From Pseudoalteromonas holothuriae (GTDB lineage Bacteria; Pseudomonadota; Gammaproteobacteria; Enterobacterales; Alteromonadaceae), in assembly GCF_945859825.1 (NCBI RefSeq), contig NZ_CAMAPC010000003.1, positions 310,001 through 374,000 of the forward strand: DNA of 64,000 bases. The letters are read 5' to 3'. A model generated the notes under the pieces. That model saw only the letters and a program-made list of their open reading frames with translations. It was not told where the DNA came from and did no database searches. Below are positions 54,053 to 63,636 of the stretch, in pieces; position 1 is the first letter of the stretch, and each line of letters begins with the position of its first letter. The position numbers and the translations under genes are program-made.

Positions 54053-54873
54053 AAGCAATCTCCGTTGAGAAAATAACGTCAACTATTGATGGCTTAGGTA
54101 TCGCCAAGGGTGATAATATTTTTATTCACTCTTCATTATTTACCCTTGGGAATATTGCGGGTCATCGAGTCGAAGAACTGCCCAACTTACTACTACAGTG
54201 TTTTCAAACAGCCATAGGGGCCGAAGGCTCTCTGTTCATGCCCGCATTTAATTATGACTTTCCAAAACAGCGAAACGCTAATTTAATTTCACAAAAAACA
54301 GTATTAGGATTTTGGCCTGAGTGGTTCAGACAGCAACCTAATGTTGAGCGCTCAGGGCATCCAATGTTCTCTATTTGTGGTCTTGGGCAAGATGCATTTG
54401 AAATCTGTAAATCAGACACCCCTGAATTTCATGCTTTTGGCCCAAACTCAACTTTCGATAGGTTAGTTAAGAAAAACGCCACACTTGTACTTCAAGGAAT
54501 TGGATTAAGAGTAGCAACAGTGGTTGTTCACATTGAGTCCATGCTCCAATTAAAATATCGATTCAACAAACCGTTTCATGGTGATCTCACCCTGATAAAT
54601 GGAGAAAATATAAGTGGTGATTTCCATCATTTTTGTTTCCCTATGAATAATGCTTACAGAGAAAGTTACTCGCGTTTAGAAAAAGCACTATTAAATAGTA
54701 AAGTGATGACTAAATTAACTTTAGGCCGCTCCTTTATCTATGCTATAAAAATGAAATCACTCTTTGAGTTTATTGAAAAGCTTGTTCAACAAAACCCATT
54801 TGCATTACTAAATTGCACTCCGACAGCTTTGTACCGTTATGAAAATGGGCAGGAGATCGCATACCCTTTATAG
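54049..54873 (+). CDS. AAC(3)-fold N-acyltransferase
   Basis: A 274-residue member of the AAC(3)/YokD family. Motifs: IFIHSSLFTLG, EGSLFMPAFNYDF, VERSGHPMFSICGLG (99-113), HAFGPNSTFDRL (128-139) and TVVVHIES with H161 and E163 as the catalytic pair. The family normally transfers acyl from CoA or a carrier thioester to an amine. Its start (GTGA) overlaps the preceding stop. The operon suggests transfer of an aminoacyl group from the carrier protein to an amine rather than aminoglycoside resistance. Confidence 0.87.
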   Translation: MKAISVEKITSTIDGLGIAKGDNIFIHSSLFTLGNIAGHRVEELPNLLLQCFQTAIGAEGSLFMPAFNYDFPKQRNANLISQKTVLGFWPEWFRQQPNVERSGHPMFSICGLGQDAFEICKSDTPEFHAFGPNSTFDRLVKKNATLVLQGIGLRVATVVVHIESMLQLKYRFNKPFHGDLTLINGENISGDFHHFCFPMNNAYRESYSRLEKALLNSKVMTKLTLGRSFIYAIKMKSLFEFIEKLVQQNPFALLNCTPTALYRYENGQEIAYPL

Positions 54874-55022
54874 CCTTGGAGCTTCTACTTACCAAGATAT
54901 TAAAGCTTCAGCTTGTAATATCTTGGTCAGCTAAAACAAGCACATTAGCTTGTCTCAAATATTTTTAAAGTGAACAAAGGCTTACTTTTATGATCAATCG
55001 TTGTCTGCCAATCATCGAGTAT

Positions 55023-55274
55023 TTATTGATTTAACTTAGCTTTAGCCTCTTCAACTTTTGAAAAATCTAACCCCAGCTCATCAACAGCCTCTTTGATGAG
55101 TGCTGGGTTTTGCATTACCAACCCCATTAACTGCTGAAGCTTTTCGGGTGGAATACCTAGTTGTGAGATAAGCCCCATCGCCATCATAGGGTTTTCAGTT
55201 AACGCTTGGAACAGCTCTTTTACTTGTTCATCACTAATATTATGTTCTTTTAATATCGCCAAAATAGGGTTCAT
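55023..55274 (-). CDS. DUF2999 family protein
   Basis: An 83-residue helical protein (MNPILAILKEHNISDEQVKE, LFQALTENPMMAMGLISQLG, IPPEKLQQLMGLVMQNPAL). This pattern is DUF2999, a small family I know from Alteromonadales. I chose the ATG at 55274 because AAAGGT lies just upstream. The role is unknown. The 150 bp between it and the acyltransferase gene on the other strand holds no gene. Confidence 0.85.
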   Translation of the reverse strand: MNPILAILKEHNISDEQVKELFQALTENPMMAMGLISQLGIPPEKLQQLMGLVMQNPALIKEAVDELGLDFSKVEEAKAKLNQ

Positions 55275-55642
55275 AATTTTACCTTTTATACTCAAATAGT
55301 ACGCCAATACTTTTTTCACAAAGAAAAAGCGTATGATGGTTATATGTAGTGACTCAAATTACGTTTTTCAAGTGCCTACTTTAGGCGCATCAAAGCAACA
55401 GCGAAGGTAGCTGACAGCACATGAATAAAATACCAACACCAGACGAAAGCCCTGAAACTAACGCTGTCAACTTTCCTTGGCTTAAACCTTGGTCAATTGC
55501 CAGCAGGTTTACCTGATCCTGATGACCAATAGCATAGGCGCCGCTGAAAAGCAGCGATGATATCAAATGCAATCATAGCGCTCTTTTAAAAAGAGTCACT
55601 CACTTAACGTGGACCCAAAAATATACAACCTAGTTCAAGGTT
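55275..55642. other. Intergenic region with a possible LysE-like remnant
   Basis: 368 bp. On the minus strand, 55390-55572, the stretch NLLAIDQGLSQGKLTALVSG faintly resembles the first helix region of LysE-type exporters, but the frame is short and has no ribosome site. Nothing else is evident. Confidence 0.25.
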
Positions 55643-56230
55643 TTACTGATGCATGCTTAACTTATGCATTAAATTATTGCGCACAGCGGGCCATTCGCTC
55701 GCAATAATCGAATATACCGCAGTGTCCCTTAATGAGCCATCGGGCATAATTTGATGAGCACGTAACACTCCATCTAGTTTAGCCCCCAACCGTTCTATCG
55801 CGCTGCGAGATGCATGATTAAAAAAGTGCGTTTTAAAGACAACAGCAATGGCAGTGCATACATCAAATAAATTTTCCAACAAGAGCAGTTTAGCTTCGGT
55901 ATTAATTGCGGTCCGGCGCGCACTGTTTGCATACCAAGTATAACCAATAGCAGCCCTTTTGTTGCTAACATCAACTTGATAATAACGTGTAGTGCCAACA
56001 ATTTTTTGCGTTTTATTATCAATAACAACATAAGCGATATCGCCATTTTCGGCTCCCGCGATTGCCTGCTCAATGTACGTTTGCATTTGTTCCGGTTTAG
56101 GTACACTGGCATACCATAGCCGCCAAGGTTCGCCATCTTCAACAGCACACTTAAGACCGTCAATATGGCACAGTTCTAAGGGCACTAAAGTAACATAGCG
56201 TCCTTTTAAGGCGGTGTTTTTTATCCTCAT
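55643..56230 (-). CDS. GNAT acetyltransferase (RimJ/RimL-like)
   Basis: A 195-residue GNAT protein. It starts RIKNTALKGRYVTLVPLEL, typical of RimJ/RimL-like N-acetyltransferases; IAYVVIDNKTQKIVGTTRYY is beta strands 3-4, AAIGYTWYANSARRTAINTE covers the acetyl-CoA region, and FFNHASRSAIERLGAKLDGV the later helix. It acetylates a protein N-terminus, amino acid or small molecule; substrate unknown. It is divergent from the TPR gene. Confidence 0.85.
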   Translation of the reverse strand: MRIKNTALKGRYVTLVPLELCHIDGLKCAVEDGEPWRLWYASVPKPEQMQTYIEQAIAGAENGDIAYVVIDNKTQKIVGTTRYYQVDVSNKRAAIGYTWYANSARRTAINTEAKLLLLENLFDVCTAIAVVFKTHFFNHASRSAIERLGAKLDGVLRAHQIMPDGSLRDTAVYSIIASEWPAVRNNLMHKLSMHQ

Positions 56231-56302
56231 TATTGTTATTTCCCTAATGGTTCTTTATTCGTTGTTCTATTGCAGTTACACTCAGCATATTCGCGGGCCT
56301 CA

Positions 56303-57400
56303 ATGCCTGAAAACAAAGCCAAGATTGGCATTTTAGAAACGGTTGGAGTTAATGTGCTGCTGAATTTTGCTGTTTTAATCGCTCTTTTGCAAGGTGTACC
56401 GCCTGACTTATCAGAGCTAAAATCACAGTTCATGCTTCAACCTAATGAGTTAGCGCAGCGCTATTATCAGTATGCAGCACTGCCAGCCAATACAGGTTCA
56501 GCGCAGTTTTATCAACTAACCCTCAAAGCTGCTATCATAAGCAATCAACCTAAGCTGGCCAACGACATTGCACTAAAACTTGCCCTCCCTAAGTGGCAAA
56601 CACATATTGATAATCACCAAGCTAAGTTAATTAGTAACTTAGGGGTTTTATTGAGAATTAATGGCCACTACGAACATGCAATTGACGCTTATCAGTGTGC
56701 TTTATCGTTGAATAATGGCAGTAATAATTTTCGCTTTCATACACTTCTAAATTTACAATCGGCAATGTTACATACCAAACAATACGACGAGGCAAAAAGT
56801 ATACTCGAGCAAGCCAAAACACTGGCTGAAAACAAACAACAACACCTGCGAGTAAAAATAAACTTAGCCAATTATCTACTTGATAACAACCAGCTGCACC
56901 AAGCACGGCATTTATTCAAAGCGCTATATCGGGACCTAAGTTTGGCTGGCGAAACCGAAATGGCTGCACGCATTGGGTTAAACCTGTTAAACACCGAAAT
57001 ATTACTTGGCAATTTCAGGCAGTTTTGGCGCTATCAAAACTCAGTTAGACAGACTATTTTTTCAATTGCTAATAGTAATCATCACTACTATTACCACTTT
57101 GTGATCATGCACTCATTAGTTAGTGCAATACAGGCACCTAGCGAGATTCAATACGCACGCTTTGCTTATGCAATTGAGCATGGTGATTTTTTATTTGAAC
57201 ATGGTCAGCAACAATCGATACGCAAATATGTAGAAATGGTGGATGTACCTTGGATTTCAGTACAATTTGCTGAGCAAACAGCGCAGTACGAGCGCGTTAG
57301 ACCTAAAAAAACAGTGCCATTAGACTTGCTAGAACAATACTGCATTGCGCCAAACGAAAATCAAAGTCGCTTAAAAAGCGACTTTGACTCAATTACTTAA
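56303..57400 (+). CDS. TPR-repeat protein of unknown function
   Basis: A protein of about 365 residues. A hydrophobic stretch near the start (GILETVGVNVLLNFAVLIAL) may be a membrane anchor. TPR units follow (NLGVLLRINGHYEHAIDAYQ, NLQSAMLHTKQYDEAKSILE, NYLLDNNQLHQARHLFKALY). The start is doubtful: the ATG at 56303 has no ribosome site and a TTG at 56270 is an alternative. Its stop abuts that of the amylase gene, and the amylase terminator lies inside its last codons. Confidence 0.7.
   Translation: MPENKAKIGILETVGVNVLLNFAVLIALLQGVPPDLSELKSQFMLQPNELAQRYYQYAALPANTGSAQFYQLTLKAAIISNQPKLANDIALKLALPKWQTHIDNHQAKLISNLGVLLRINGHYEHAIDAYQCALSLNNGSNNFRFHTLLNLQSAMLHTKQYDEAKSILEQAKTLAENKQQHLRVKINLANYLLDNNQLHQARHLFKALYRDLSLAGETEMAARIGLNLLNTEILLGNFRQFWRYQNSVRQTIFSIANSNHHYYYHFVIMHSLVSAIQAPSEIQYARFAYAIEHGDFLFEHGQQQSIRKYVEMVDVPWISVQFAEQTAQYERVRPKKTVPLDLLEQYCIAPNENQSRLKSDFDSIT
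57361..57387 (-). terminator. Amylase terminator inside the TPR coding region
   Basis: TCAAAGTCGCTT and AAGCGACTTTGA pair perfectly over a three-base loop. On the minus strand the stem is followed by TTTTCG, so it can end the amylase transcript although it lies within the last 15 codons of the convergent TPR gene. Confidence 0.65.
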
Positions 57401-59404
57401 TTAAAAGTCTGCGTATCTCGCGCTATTTTTAGCAAATTCAAATACATTGATTTTACCACACTGCGCAAAATGGTTATTTGTAGTATAAGGTGTACCAATT
57501 TGTGCTATATCCCCCTCCCATCCTTGGCCATTTTTTACATAAGCTTTTAACTCAAACCAACCATCTATACTGTTACTACAGTCCATTTGCACATCTAACA
57601 TCCAATAGTGATCACCGTACAGGTTGAGTGGTGTTTCTCCATAACCATCTTGTGAGACTACACGTTTAACACCCCATGCATCTGGCCATATATTCGTTGT
57701 CCAATCCAAAGGGCTGCCTTGAGCACCTGCATTTTGTGTCGCTTCATTTGCTGACCAATCAAGATAGTGATCACCTACTTTCCAATCATTAGTCGTGCTG
57801 TTTTTTAAATTATTATGGGTTATTTTTAGTGCACATTGACTCGCATCCTGTGTGCAATTTCTACCGATACTCTGTGCATAGTTATGATCAATGCCACCGC
57901 GCACAAACATATCCTGCCCTGCTTGGGTCTCAGCCTTAATAAAAATTACCGTACGCTGCATTGGTTCGATGACATCATCAACAATTTTTGCCTTATGGTG
58001 AATGGCCAGTGCATCCATTTGAGTCAACGTAACATCAGCATATCCTTGTGTGTTGACCGTTACAGTTCGCCCAGAACAGCTCGATTTATTAGCGTTTAAA
58101 CTACCAGTTAATACGTCACAATATGCGCCCTGAGCAAGGCCCGTTTGCAAGGTGCGTGTTAAGGCTTCTGAGTCACGGTTAATCGCAACAAATCCTTCAT
58201 TACCACGAGAAAATGCTATCTGATTATTACCGTTATCCCACCAATTATTAACTTGCCAATGGCTAGTCGTGTTATTGCGAAAATCAACTGCACCAGAGAT
58301 CATCATATGTCGATGCTCACACTGCCATTGATCTGCAAAACAGTTAAGCTGTCCATTATCATGCACTGTTACACTAGGCGGCCCAGCATCACTATCGTGA
58401 TTGAACTCAAAACTCGACATTACTTTTGGGTAGCCATAAGGGTAAGCCAACATAAATACATTCGCTAAGTCATATAGTTTACCATCAGCAAACGTCACCA
58501 CGTTACCAGCACCACCATGTCCGCGTTGATTATCATGATTATCAACAAAAACAACGGCTTTGTAACTTGGCATCATCCCCCATGCCTCACCAAAATTACT
58601 CAACCATGCAAGCTTACCGTTTTTAAACGTTTCTCCAAGCTTAGTAGTGTATTTAAATTCTGTCACAAGCCCATTGCCAAAGTACTCATTTGCACTGACG
58701 GCTTCGCCGCCCTGATCAATCACTTCTTGAAATATCAAAGGTGTGCCGTTCACTTGTGACAAAATAGTGGCAATATCTGATGCCGGCATGTGCTTGGAAG
58801 CGTCTAACCGAAACCCCGCAACCCCGGCACTTACTAAAGTGTTTAAAAAACCCGAAAGTTGCGATTGTACATAAGTGGTGTCGGTATCTAAATCAGCTAA
58901 CCCAACTAACTCACAGTTTTGTACCCGCCACGCGTTATTACCGTAATCTGCGTTATTAATCGCACAGCTTGGGTGAAAATCTTGCGGGCTATACATAGGA
59001 AACTGTTTAATACCATAGCTCGTCCCAGCTATGCCTTGACCGCTGCCCGCCGCCATATGGTTTATTACCGCGTCTACATAGATATCGACACCAGCTTGCT
59101 TACAACGTGTAACCATCTCTTTAAACTGTGCTTGCGTGCCGCCACGACTTTGTAATTGGTAACTGACTGGTTGATAACGTGTCCACCATGGTGCACCGGT
59201 GATATGCTCATTGGGTGGTGAGACTTGCACAGCCGCGTAGCCTTTGGGGCCTAAGAAGGTTTCACATTCTTGTGCCACATCAGGCCAAGACCACTCGAAC
59301 AAGTGAACAAACGTGGTTGGTTGAGCTTGCGCAGAATGCGCAAAACACAGCAGTGCTGCACCACTGGCAGCTGAAAATTTAGATATTTTATTTAATGTTG
59401 TCAT
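57401..59404 (-). CDS. Secreted chloride-dependent alpha-amylase with C-terminal propeptide
   Basis: A 667-residue GH13 enzyme. Signal peptide to AHSAQA (about residue 27), catalytic domain to about 480, then a C-terminal domain of roughly 190 residues. The size and order match the P. haloplanktis amylase, whose C-terminal part helps outer-membrane passage and is then removed. Catalytic residues are D201 (GFRLDASKH), E227 (IFQEVID) and D291 (FVDNHD). R199, N289 and R365 (CEHRH) fall at the chloride-ligand positions of chloride-dependent amylases. The C-terminal part begins near [20 protein letters not shown]. It degrades starch outside the cell. A LacI-type operator lies 72 bp upstream of its ATG. 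Confidence 0.95.
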   Translation of the reverse strand: MTTLNKISKFSAASGAALLCFAHSAQAQPTTFVHLFEWSWPDVAQECETFLGPKGYAAVQVSPPNEHITGAPWWTRYQPVSYQLQSRGGTQAQFKEMVTRCKQAGVDIYVDAVINHMAAGSGQGIAGTSYGIKQFPMYSPQDFHPSCAINNADYGNNAWRVQNCELVGLADLDTDTTYVQSQLSGFLNTLVSAGVAGFRLDASKHMPASDIATILSQVNGTPLIFQEVIDQGGEAVSANEYFGNGLVTEFKYTTKLGETFKNGKLAWLSNFGEAWGMMPSYKAVVFVDNHDNQRGHGGAGNVVTFADGKLYDLANVFMLAYPYGYPKVMSSFEFNHDSDAGPPSVTVHDNGQLNCFADQWQCEHRHMMISGAVDFRNNTTSHWQVNNWWDNGNNQIAFSRGNEGFVAINRDSEALTRTLQTGLAQGAYCDVLTGSLNANKSSCSGRTVTVNTQGYADVTLTQMDALAIHHKAKIVDDVIEPMQRTVIFIKAETQAGQDMFVRGGIDHNYAQSIGRNCTQDASQCALKITHNNLKNSTTNDWKVGDHYLDWSANEATQNAGAQGSPLDWTTNIWPDAWGVKRVVSQDGYGETPLNLYGDHYWMLDVQMDCSNSIDGWFELKAYVKNGQGWEGDIAQIGTPYTTNNHFAQCGKINVFEFAKNSARYADF

Positions 59405-59475
59405 AATGTGCTCTTTTGTTTTTTGATTTATTTACAAACCAATAACAATGTAGAGCACTGTCCCTAATTTATCCC

Positions 59476-59493
59476 GCTGAATACGTATGCAGC
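59476..59493. promoter_or_regulatory. LacI-family operator candidate before the amylase
   Basis: GCTGAATACGTATGCAGC is a palindrome with one mismatched pair and a central ATACGTAT. LacI-family maltose regulators of Alteromonadales use sites with this ACGT centre, as I recall. It lies 72 bp before the amylase ATG. No LacI gene is present here. Confidence 0.5.
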
Positions 59494-59599
59494 TATATAA
59501 TGGAGCTGAATCACCCCCTTTTGCTGTCACTGCTCGAACGACGCCAAAATAAACATAAATCATCTCCGATTTCAGCTAAGCTGTGCCGTATTTAAAGGG

Positions 59600-60604
59600 T
59601 TAACTTGCCGCTGAACGACTTAAACGATCATGTACATCTTGCCACTGTTCATCAAATGGTGGCAGCTCAATCCAGATATGCTTTATTTCAGCACCATCAA
59701 GCTGATGAAGTGCATAATAAAGATTTTGTGCATAACGTGCTTTATCTGATGATAGCTTCATTTGCATCGCGCTCGTATTATCCAGCTCATTCGTTAAAAA
59801 GTCAGAGTAATACAGTACCGCTATATCACTTTGATACAATGTTGAATGCGCTGTTAATTGTTCAAACAAATGTTTGCTTTGCATTAGCTTGACCGGTTTT
59901 GAAGGTTGGTAATGCGCTTTCACATTGCCCGGCACTGCCATATTATGAGTTTGCGGCATGTGAATCGGATATCCCAATACAGCTTCTATTTGTGATTTAG
60001 TGATAGGACCGGCACGCAAAATAGTGGGTGTTTGGCCAGTAACATCAACAATAGTTGACTCTAATCCGACCTCACAAGGCCCGCCATCTAATATTGCCGC
60101 AATTTTATTATTCAAGCCAAACATAACTTGCTCAGCCGTAGTTGGGCTAATGCGTTTGTAGGGGTTTGCAGACGGCGCAGCAAGGCCTGTATCTAAACGG
60201 GCTAGTAATGCTAATACATCCGCCTGATTTGGTACCCGTAAACCTACTGTGTTTTGTCCACCAGTCACAATTGGTGATACATGCTCAGCTTTGGGTAAAA
60301 TTAAGGTCAAGGGGCCTGGCCAAAATGCGCCAGCTAACGCCTCTACACATTTAGGTATAGCAGCAGCCCACTTACTCAGCTTATCTACCCCGTCAATATG
60401 TACAATTAAAGGATGATCGGCTGGGCGTCCCTTTGCGGCAAATATTTTACTGACAGCATCAGGTTGGCTAGCATCGGCTGCAAGCCCATAAACTGTTTCT
60501 GTAGGAATAGCGACCAATTCTCCACTTTTCAAATACTCAAAAGCAGTTTCTAAACTCCGCAGCTCGTTTAAAGATAAAATTTCAGTTTTTAAGTTAGCGC
60601 TCAT
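59600..60604 (-). CDS. sua5: L-threonylcarbamoyladenylate synthase, long Sua5 form
   Basis: A 334-residue enzyme for tRNA t6A37 synthesis. The YrdC domain (about 15-200) has ELVAIPTETVYGLAADA, AKGRPADHPLIVHI, FWPGPLTLIL and APSANPYKRISPTTAEQV. A Sua5 C-terminal domain follows after a linker (VPGNVKAHYQPSKPVKLM). It makes threonylcarbamoyl-AMP from Thr, bicarbonate and ATP. I chose the ATG at 60604; the TTG two codons upstream is less likely. It is a stand-alone gene, divergent from the deacetylase-like gene by 110 bp. Confidence 0.93.
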   Translation of the reverse strand: MSANLKTEILSLNELRSLETAFEYLKSGELVAIPTETVYGLAADASQPDAVSKIFAAKGRPADHPLIVHIDGVDKLSKWAAAIPKCVEALAGAFWPGPLTLILPKAEHVSPIVTGGQNTVGLRVPNQADVLALLARLDTGLAAPSANPYKRISPTTAEQVMFGLNNKIAAILDGGPCEVGLESTIVDVTGQTPTILRAGPITKSQIEAVLGYPIHMPQTHNMAVPGNVKAHYQPSKPVKLMQSKHLFEQLTAHSTLYQSDIAVLYYSDFLTNELDNTSAMQMKLSSDKARYAQNLYYALHQLDGAEIKHIWIELPPFDEQWQDVHDRLSRSAAS

Positions 60605-60714
60605 ACCCAATCCAATAAGGAACCATGTTCGTACATACTCTGCAAACCCGCTATTATACCTTAAGAAATGACCACAACGACAGATAAATTCTTATTTAAG
60701 AGCATGTGACAATA

Positions 60715-61623
60715 ATGACTTTCAATCCTAATTTACCTTTAGTGTATCACCCGAATTACTCTTTCTCATTCGACCCGAAACATCGCTTTGTAATGAGTAA
60801 ATTTGCACGGTTATTTGCACATTGTCAGCAACAAGGTTTCATTAAAAATAACCTTTTTCAACCAGCGCAAGGGACACCTGAGCACCTAGAAGAAGTCCAC
60901 TGCGAAAATTACATTTGGGATCTGTGGTATAATCGTTTGAATGATAAAGCCATACGCCGCATTGGTTTACCATGGTCAGAACAACTTATGGCGCGTACAT
61001 TCACCGCGCCTTTAGGGACACTTAAAACAGCTCAACTTGCTTTAGAACACGGTGTTGCATGCCATTTAGCGGGTGGTACACACCACGCTCATTATGATTT
61101 CGGTTCGGGGTTTTGTATGGTAAACGACTTGGCCTTCACAGCCAGCACGTTAATCGCACAAAAAAAAGCGCGTAACATCCTTATTTTTGATTTAGATGTA
61201 CACCAAGGAGATGGTACTGCGGCTATGCTCAAACACAATCCATATGTATTCACCTGTTCGATTCATTGCCAAAAAAACTTCCCGTTTAGAAAGCACCCAA
61301 GCGATCTTGATATCGGCTTAGAAAACGACCTCGAAGATATTGCCTACCTAAATATTGTAAAAGAAGCATTAGTAGGGCTTATTGAAGATATCACCCCTTC
61401 ATTAGTTTTATATGATGCAGGTGTTGATGTTTGGCAACATGATGGGTTAGGCAAACTAAATATTACTTGGCAAGGCTTACAAAAGCGCGATGCCTTAGTA
61501 TTAAAAACATGCCAAAAATATGGTATTCCAGTTGCCACAGTCATTGGTGGCGGCTATGACAAGAACCATCAACGTTTAGCTCAGCGCCACAGTATCGTCA
61601 TTGAACAAGCAGCTCTATTGTGA
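60715..61623 (+). CDS. Histone deacetylase-family zinc hydrolase
   Basis: A 302-residue HDAC/acetoin-utilisation-type enzyme. The catalytic His pair is in GGTHHAHYDFGSGFC; zinc ligands are D and H in FDLDVHQGDGTA and D in YDAGVDVWQHD; VATVIGGGYD is the usual C-terminal block. It deacetylates a small molecule such as a polyamine, or protein lysines. It resembles the short class IV-like bacterial forms. The ATG at 60715 is chosen over a GTG three codons earlier. Confidence 0.93.
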   Translation: MTFNPNLPLVYHPNYSFSFDPKHRFVMSKFARLFAHCQQQGFIKNNLFQPAQGTPEHLEEVHCENYIWDLWYNRLNDKAIRRIGLPWSEQLMARTFTAPLGTLKTAQLALEHGVACHLAGGTHHAHYDFGSGFCMVNDLAFTASTLIAQKKARNILIFDLDVHQGDGTAAMLKHNPYVFTCSIHCQKNFPFRKHPSDLDIGLENDLEDIAYLNIVKEALVGLIEDITPSLVLYDAGVDVWQHDGLGKLNITWQGLQKRDALVLKTCQKYGIPVATVIGGGYDKNHQRLAQRHSIVIEQAALL

Positions 61624-61639
61624 CAAAGATGAGATTAAC

Positions 61640-62359
61640 TTAAGGGCTTACAAAATTTGCATTGTGCTCAACCAGTGCCTTACGAACACGCTCTATAATG
61701 TGTGGGTCAGTGTTTTTATTAAATGCCATACAGGCACTACGTTCATCAGCATTTTTAACTTCATAAACAATTTCTAATAACTCATATGGCTTGCCTAGCC
61801 CTTTCATCATTTCGTAAGCTGTGTATTCTGTTGTAATAATGAAATCGACTCTTCTGGCGAGCAATTTACGAGGGCTGGCGCTGGGGTCTGCTGACAAATC
61901 TAAATTTACATCGGCTTTAAAACCTCTGGCGCGCAAGTACTCATGCGAAATACTGCCTCTAACCAGTGAAGTAATGTATTTTTTTGCATCTTCCAAAGAT
62001 GTCAACTTTACGTCATCTCTGCTGCGAAGCTTAAATAAATACTCTTTAACAGGCTTAAGTAAAGGGCAAGCCCATAAAAACATAGACTCTCGCTCTTTCG
62101 TTCGATAGATAGAATAAATCATGGTATTCGCTTTAGTTTGCGTCAACTTCATAGAACGCACCCAAGGGTAAACTCTGATCTCATAAGGCACTTGAGCAGC
62201 TTCAAGCACTTCACGTACCTTTTTAGTTGCACGCCCCACCACTTCACCTTCTTCATTGATAAAGTTGTATGGCATCCAATCTTCAGTTACCACACTTAGT
62301 ATTGGCTGAGCATGGATAGTGCAAGAGCACAACAAAAACACAAACCAATATACCCTCAT
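61640..62359 (-). CDS. Periplasmic solute-binding-like protein (SBP family 3)
   Basis: A 239-residue protein with a signal (MRVYWFVFLLCSCTIHAQ). SVVTEDWMPYNFINEEGEVV is the standard opening of extracellular solute-binding proteins of family 3 and YPWVRSMKLTQTKANTMIYS is common in Shewanella and Pseudoalteromonas members. No transporter genes adjoin. It probably binds amino acids or small organic acids. It converges on the deacetylase gene with a 16 bp gap. Confidence 0.87.
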   Translation of the reverse strand: MRVYWFVFLLCSCTIHAQPILSVVTEDWMPYNFINEEGEVVGRATKKVREVLEAAQVPYEIRVYPWVRSMKLTQTKANTMIYSIYRTKERESMFLWACPLLKPVKEYLFKLRSRDDVKLTSLEDAKKYITSLVRGSISHEYLRARGFKADVNLDLSADPSASPRKLLARRVDFIITTEYTAYEMMKGLGKPYELLEIVYEVKNADERSACMAFNKNTDPHIIERVRKALVEHNANFVSP

Positions 62360-62507
62360 ACCACACTCACTCTAGCTGCTTTTTAAGTATTATGCGCATT
62401 ACCTTTATACATTGCAAAAACAACAATTAAAGTTTCATCTCTAGTTTTGCTTTTTATCCTAACTTCATGCACCATGCGCTCTTAATTAATAGAAAGTATA
62501 GTACGTT

Positions 62508-63383
62508 ATGAAATCATTCTTCTTTTTGCTTTGTATTTGGTTATTCAGCCAAGGTACCAATGCTCAACAACAACATACGCAGCCTACAGAGGCTGAAAAA
62601 CAACAAGCACTTGATGCCCAGCAAGCCCCTATGTATAAGCCCCTTATAGAGAGATACATTTTAGACGAGCTAAAAGCTGTCCGTTATGATCAACAAAAAC
62701 TACGTGAAGATGTAACCAAGCAAGTCACTCACAGCCAATTAGATGCCGCTGATAGAGCTATAACCTATACTACAGACACCGTTAACAATGTATTATTTAT
62801 TATCACTGCAACAGCTTCAATATTAGTTGTTGTTGGCTGGACATCACTCAGAGACATTAAAAACAAAGTTGAAGACATGGTTAAGGAACGTGTCGGTAAT
62901 ATCACAGAAGAATACGAACAAAGACTGCAAATACTTGAAGAAAAACTAAAAGAGCGCTCTGAAGAAATCCTCACTAACCATAAAAAGATAACCATTACCA
63001 ATGAAGTACACTCGCTATGGATGCGAGCCAACTTAGAAAGTGATATGAGCTCTAAAATTGAAATTTACGACGAAATCCTAAATCGTAAACCTGAAGATGT
63101 GGAAGCCATTGCATACAAGGCTGATGCGCTGTTAGAGCTGGGCGACACCAGCCTTGCTATACAATTGTGTAATCAGGCGTTGGAGATGGATAATGATTAT
63201 GGCTATGCATACTGGCAAAGAGCCTGCGCCTTCGCCATATTGCATCAACATGCAGATGCGATGTCAGATATTCGCATGGCTTTAGAATATGCCCCAAATT
63301 TAAAAAATGAACTATTGCATGAGGCCGCTTTTGCTAGTTTACACGACAATGCCAGCTTTAATGAATTGATTGATCATACTTAA
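62508..63383 (+). CDS. Membrane-anchored coiled-coil/TPR protein
   Basis: A 291-residue protein: signal-like N-terminus (1-19), a polar Gln-rich region, a helix with VLFIITATASILVVVGWT (about 95-112) that spans the membrane, a charged coiled coil (about 120-165, EEYEQRLQILEEKLKERSEE) and two TPR-like repeats (about 190-275, NRKPEDVEAIAYKADALLEL, ALEMDNDYGYAYWQRACAFA). It may scaffold a complex at the membrane. Function unknown. Confidence 0.78.
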   Translation: MKSFFFLLCIWLFSQGTNAQQQHTQPTEAEKQQALDAQQAPMYKPLIERYILDELKAVRYDQQKLREDVTKQVTHSQLDAADRAITYTTDTVNNVLFIITATASILVVVGWTSLRDIKNKVEDMVKERVGNITEEYEQRLQILEEKLKERSEEILTNHKKITITNEVHSLWMRANLESDMSSKIEIYDEILNRKPEDVEAIAYKADALLELGDTSLAIQLCNQALEMDNDYGYAYWQRACAFAILHQHADAMSDIRMALEYAPNLKNELLHEAAFASLHDNASFNELIDHT

Positions 63384-63452
63384 AAGCAATATTGCAGCCA
63401 TTGCTATTGTCGCTAACTCGTTTGCTGGGTATGATTGCCCAGCTAAACATTA

Positions 63453-63480
63453 GATGGCGTTCAGAATTCTGAACGCCATC
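63453..63480. repeat. 28 bp perfect palindrome after the TPR gene
   Basis: GATGGCGTTCAGAA is followed directly by its exact reverse complement, with a central GAATTC and no loop. It lies about 70 bp past the TPR stop and lacks a T-run, so a classic terminator is doubtful. The rest of 63384-63636 holds no gene. Confidence 0.7.
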
Positions 63481-63636
63481 ATGAAGTCTTCCTGACGAAA
63501 TCTCTTAACCGTTTTACATTAATGCCTTGCTTGAACTTTTAAATAACTTATTAAACATTGTTATAATGTATGCACTTGTGAATCAAATACCTATTACAGA
63601 GCCTAAAAATAAGCCTGTAAATCATACCAATAAAAA

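Noticed and set aside
54049..54873. Call as an aminoglycoside resistance gene
   Set aside because: The fold matches, but translational coupling to carrier and adenylation genes points to biosynthesis.
55390..55572. 60-codon frame faintly like a LysE exporter start
   Set aside because: Too short, no ribosome site and similarity weak; noted only as a possible remnant.
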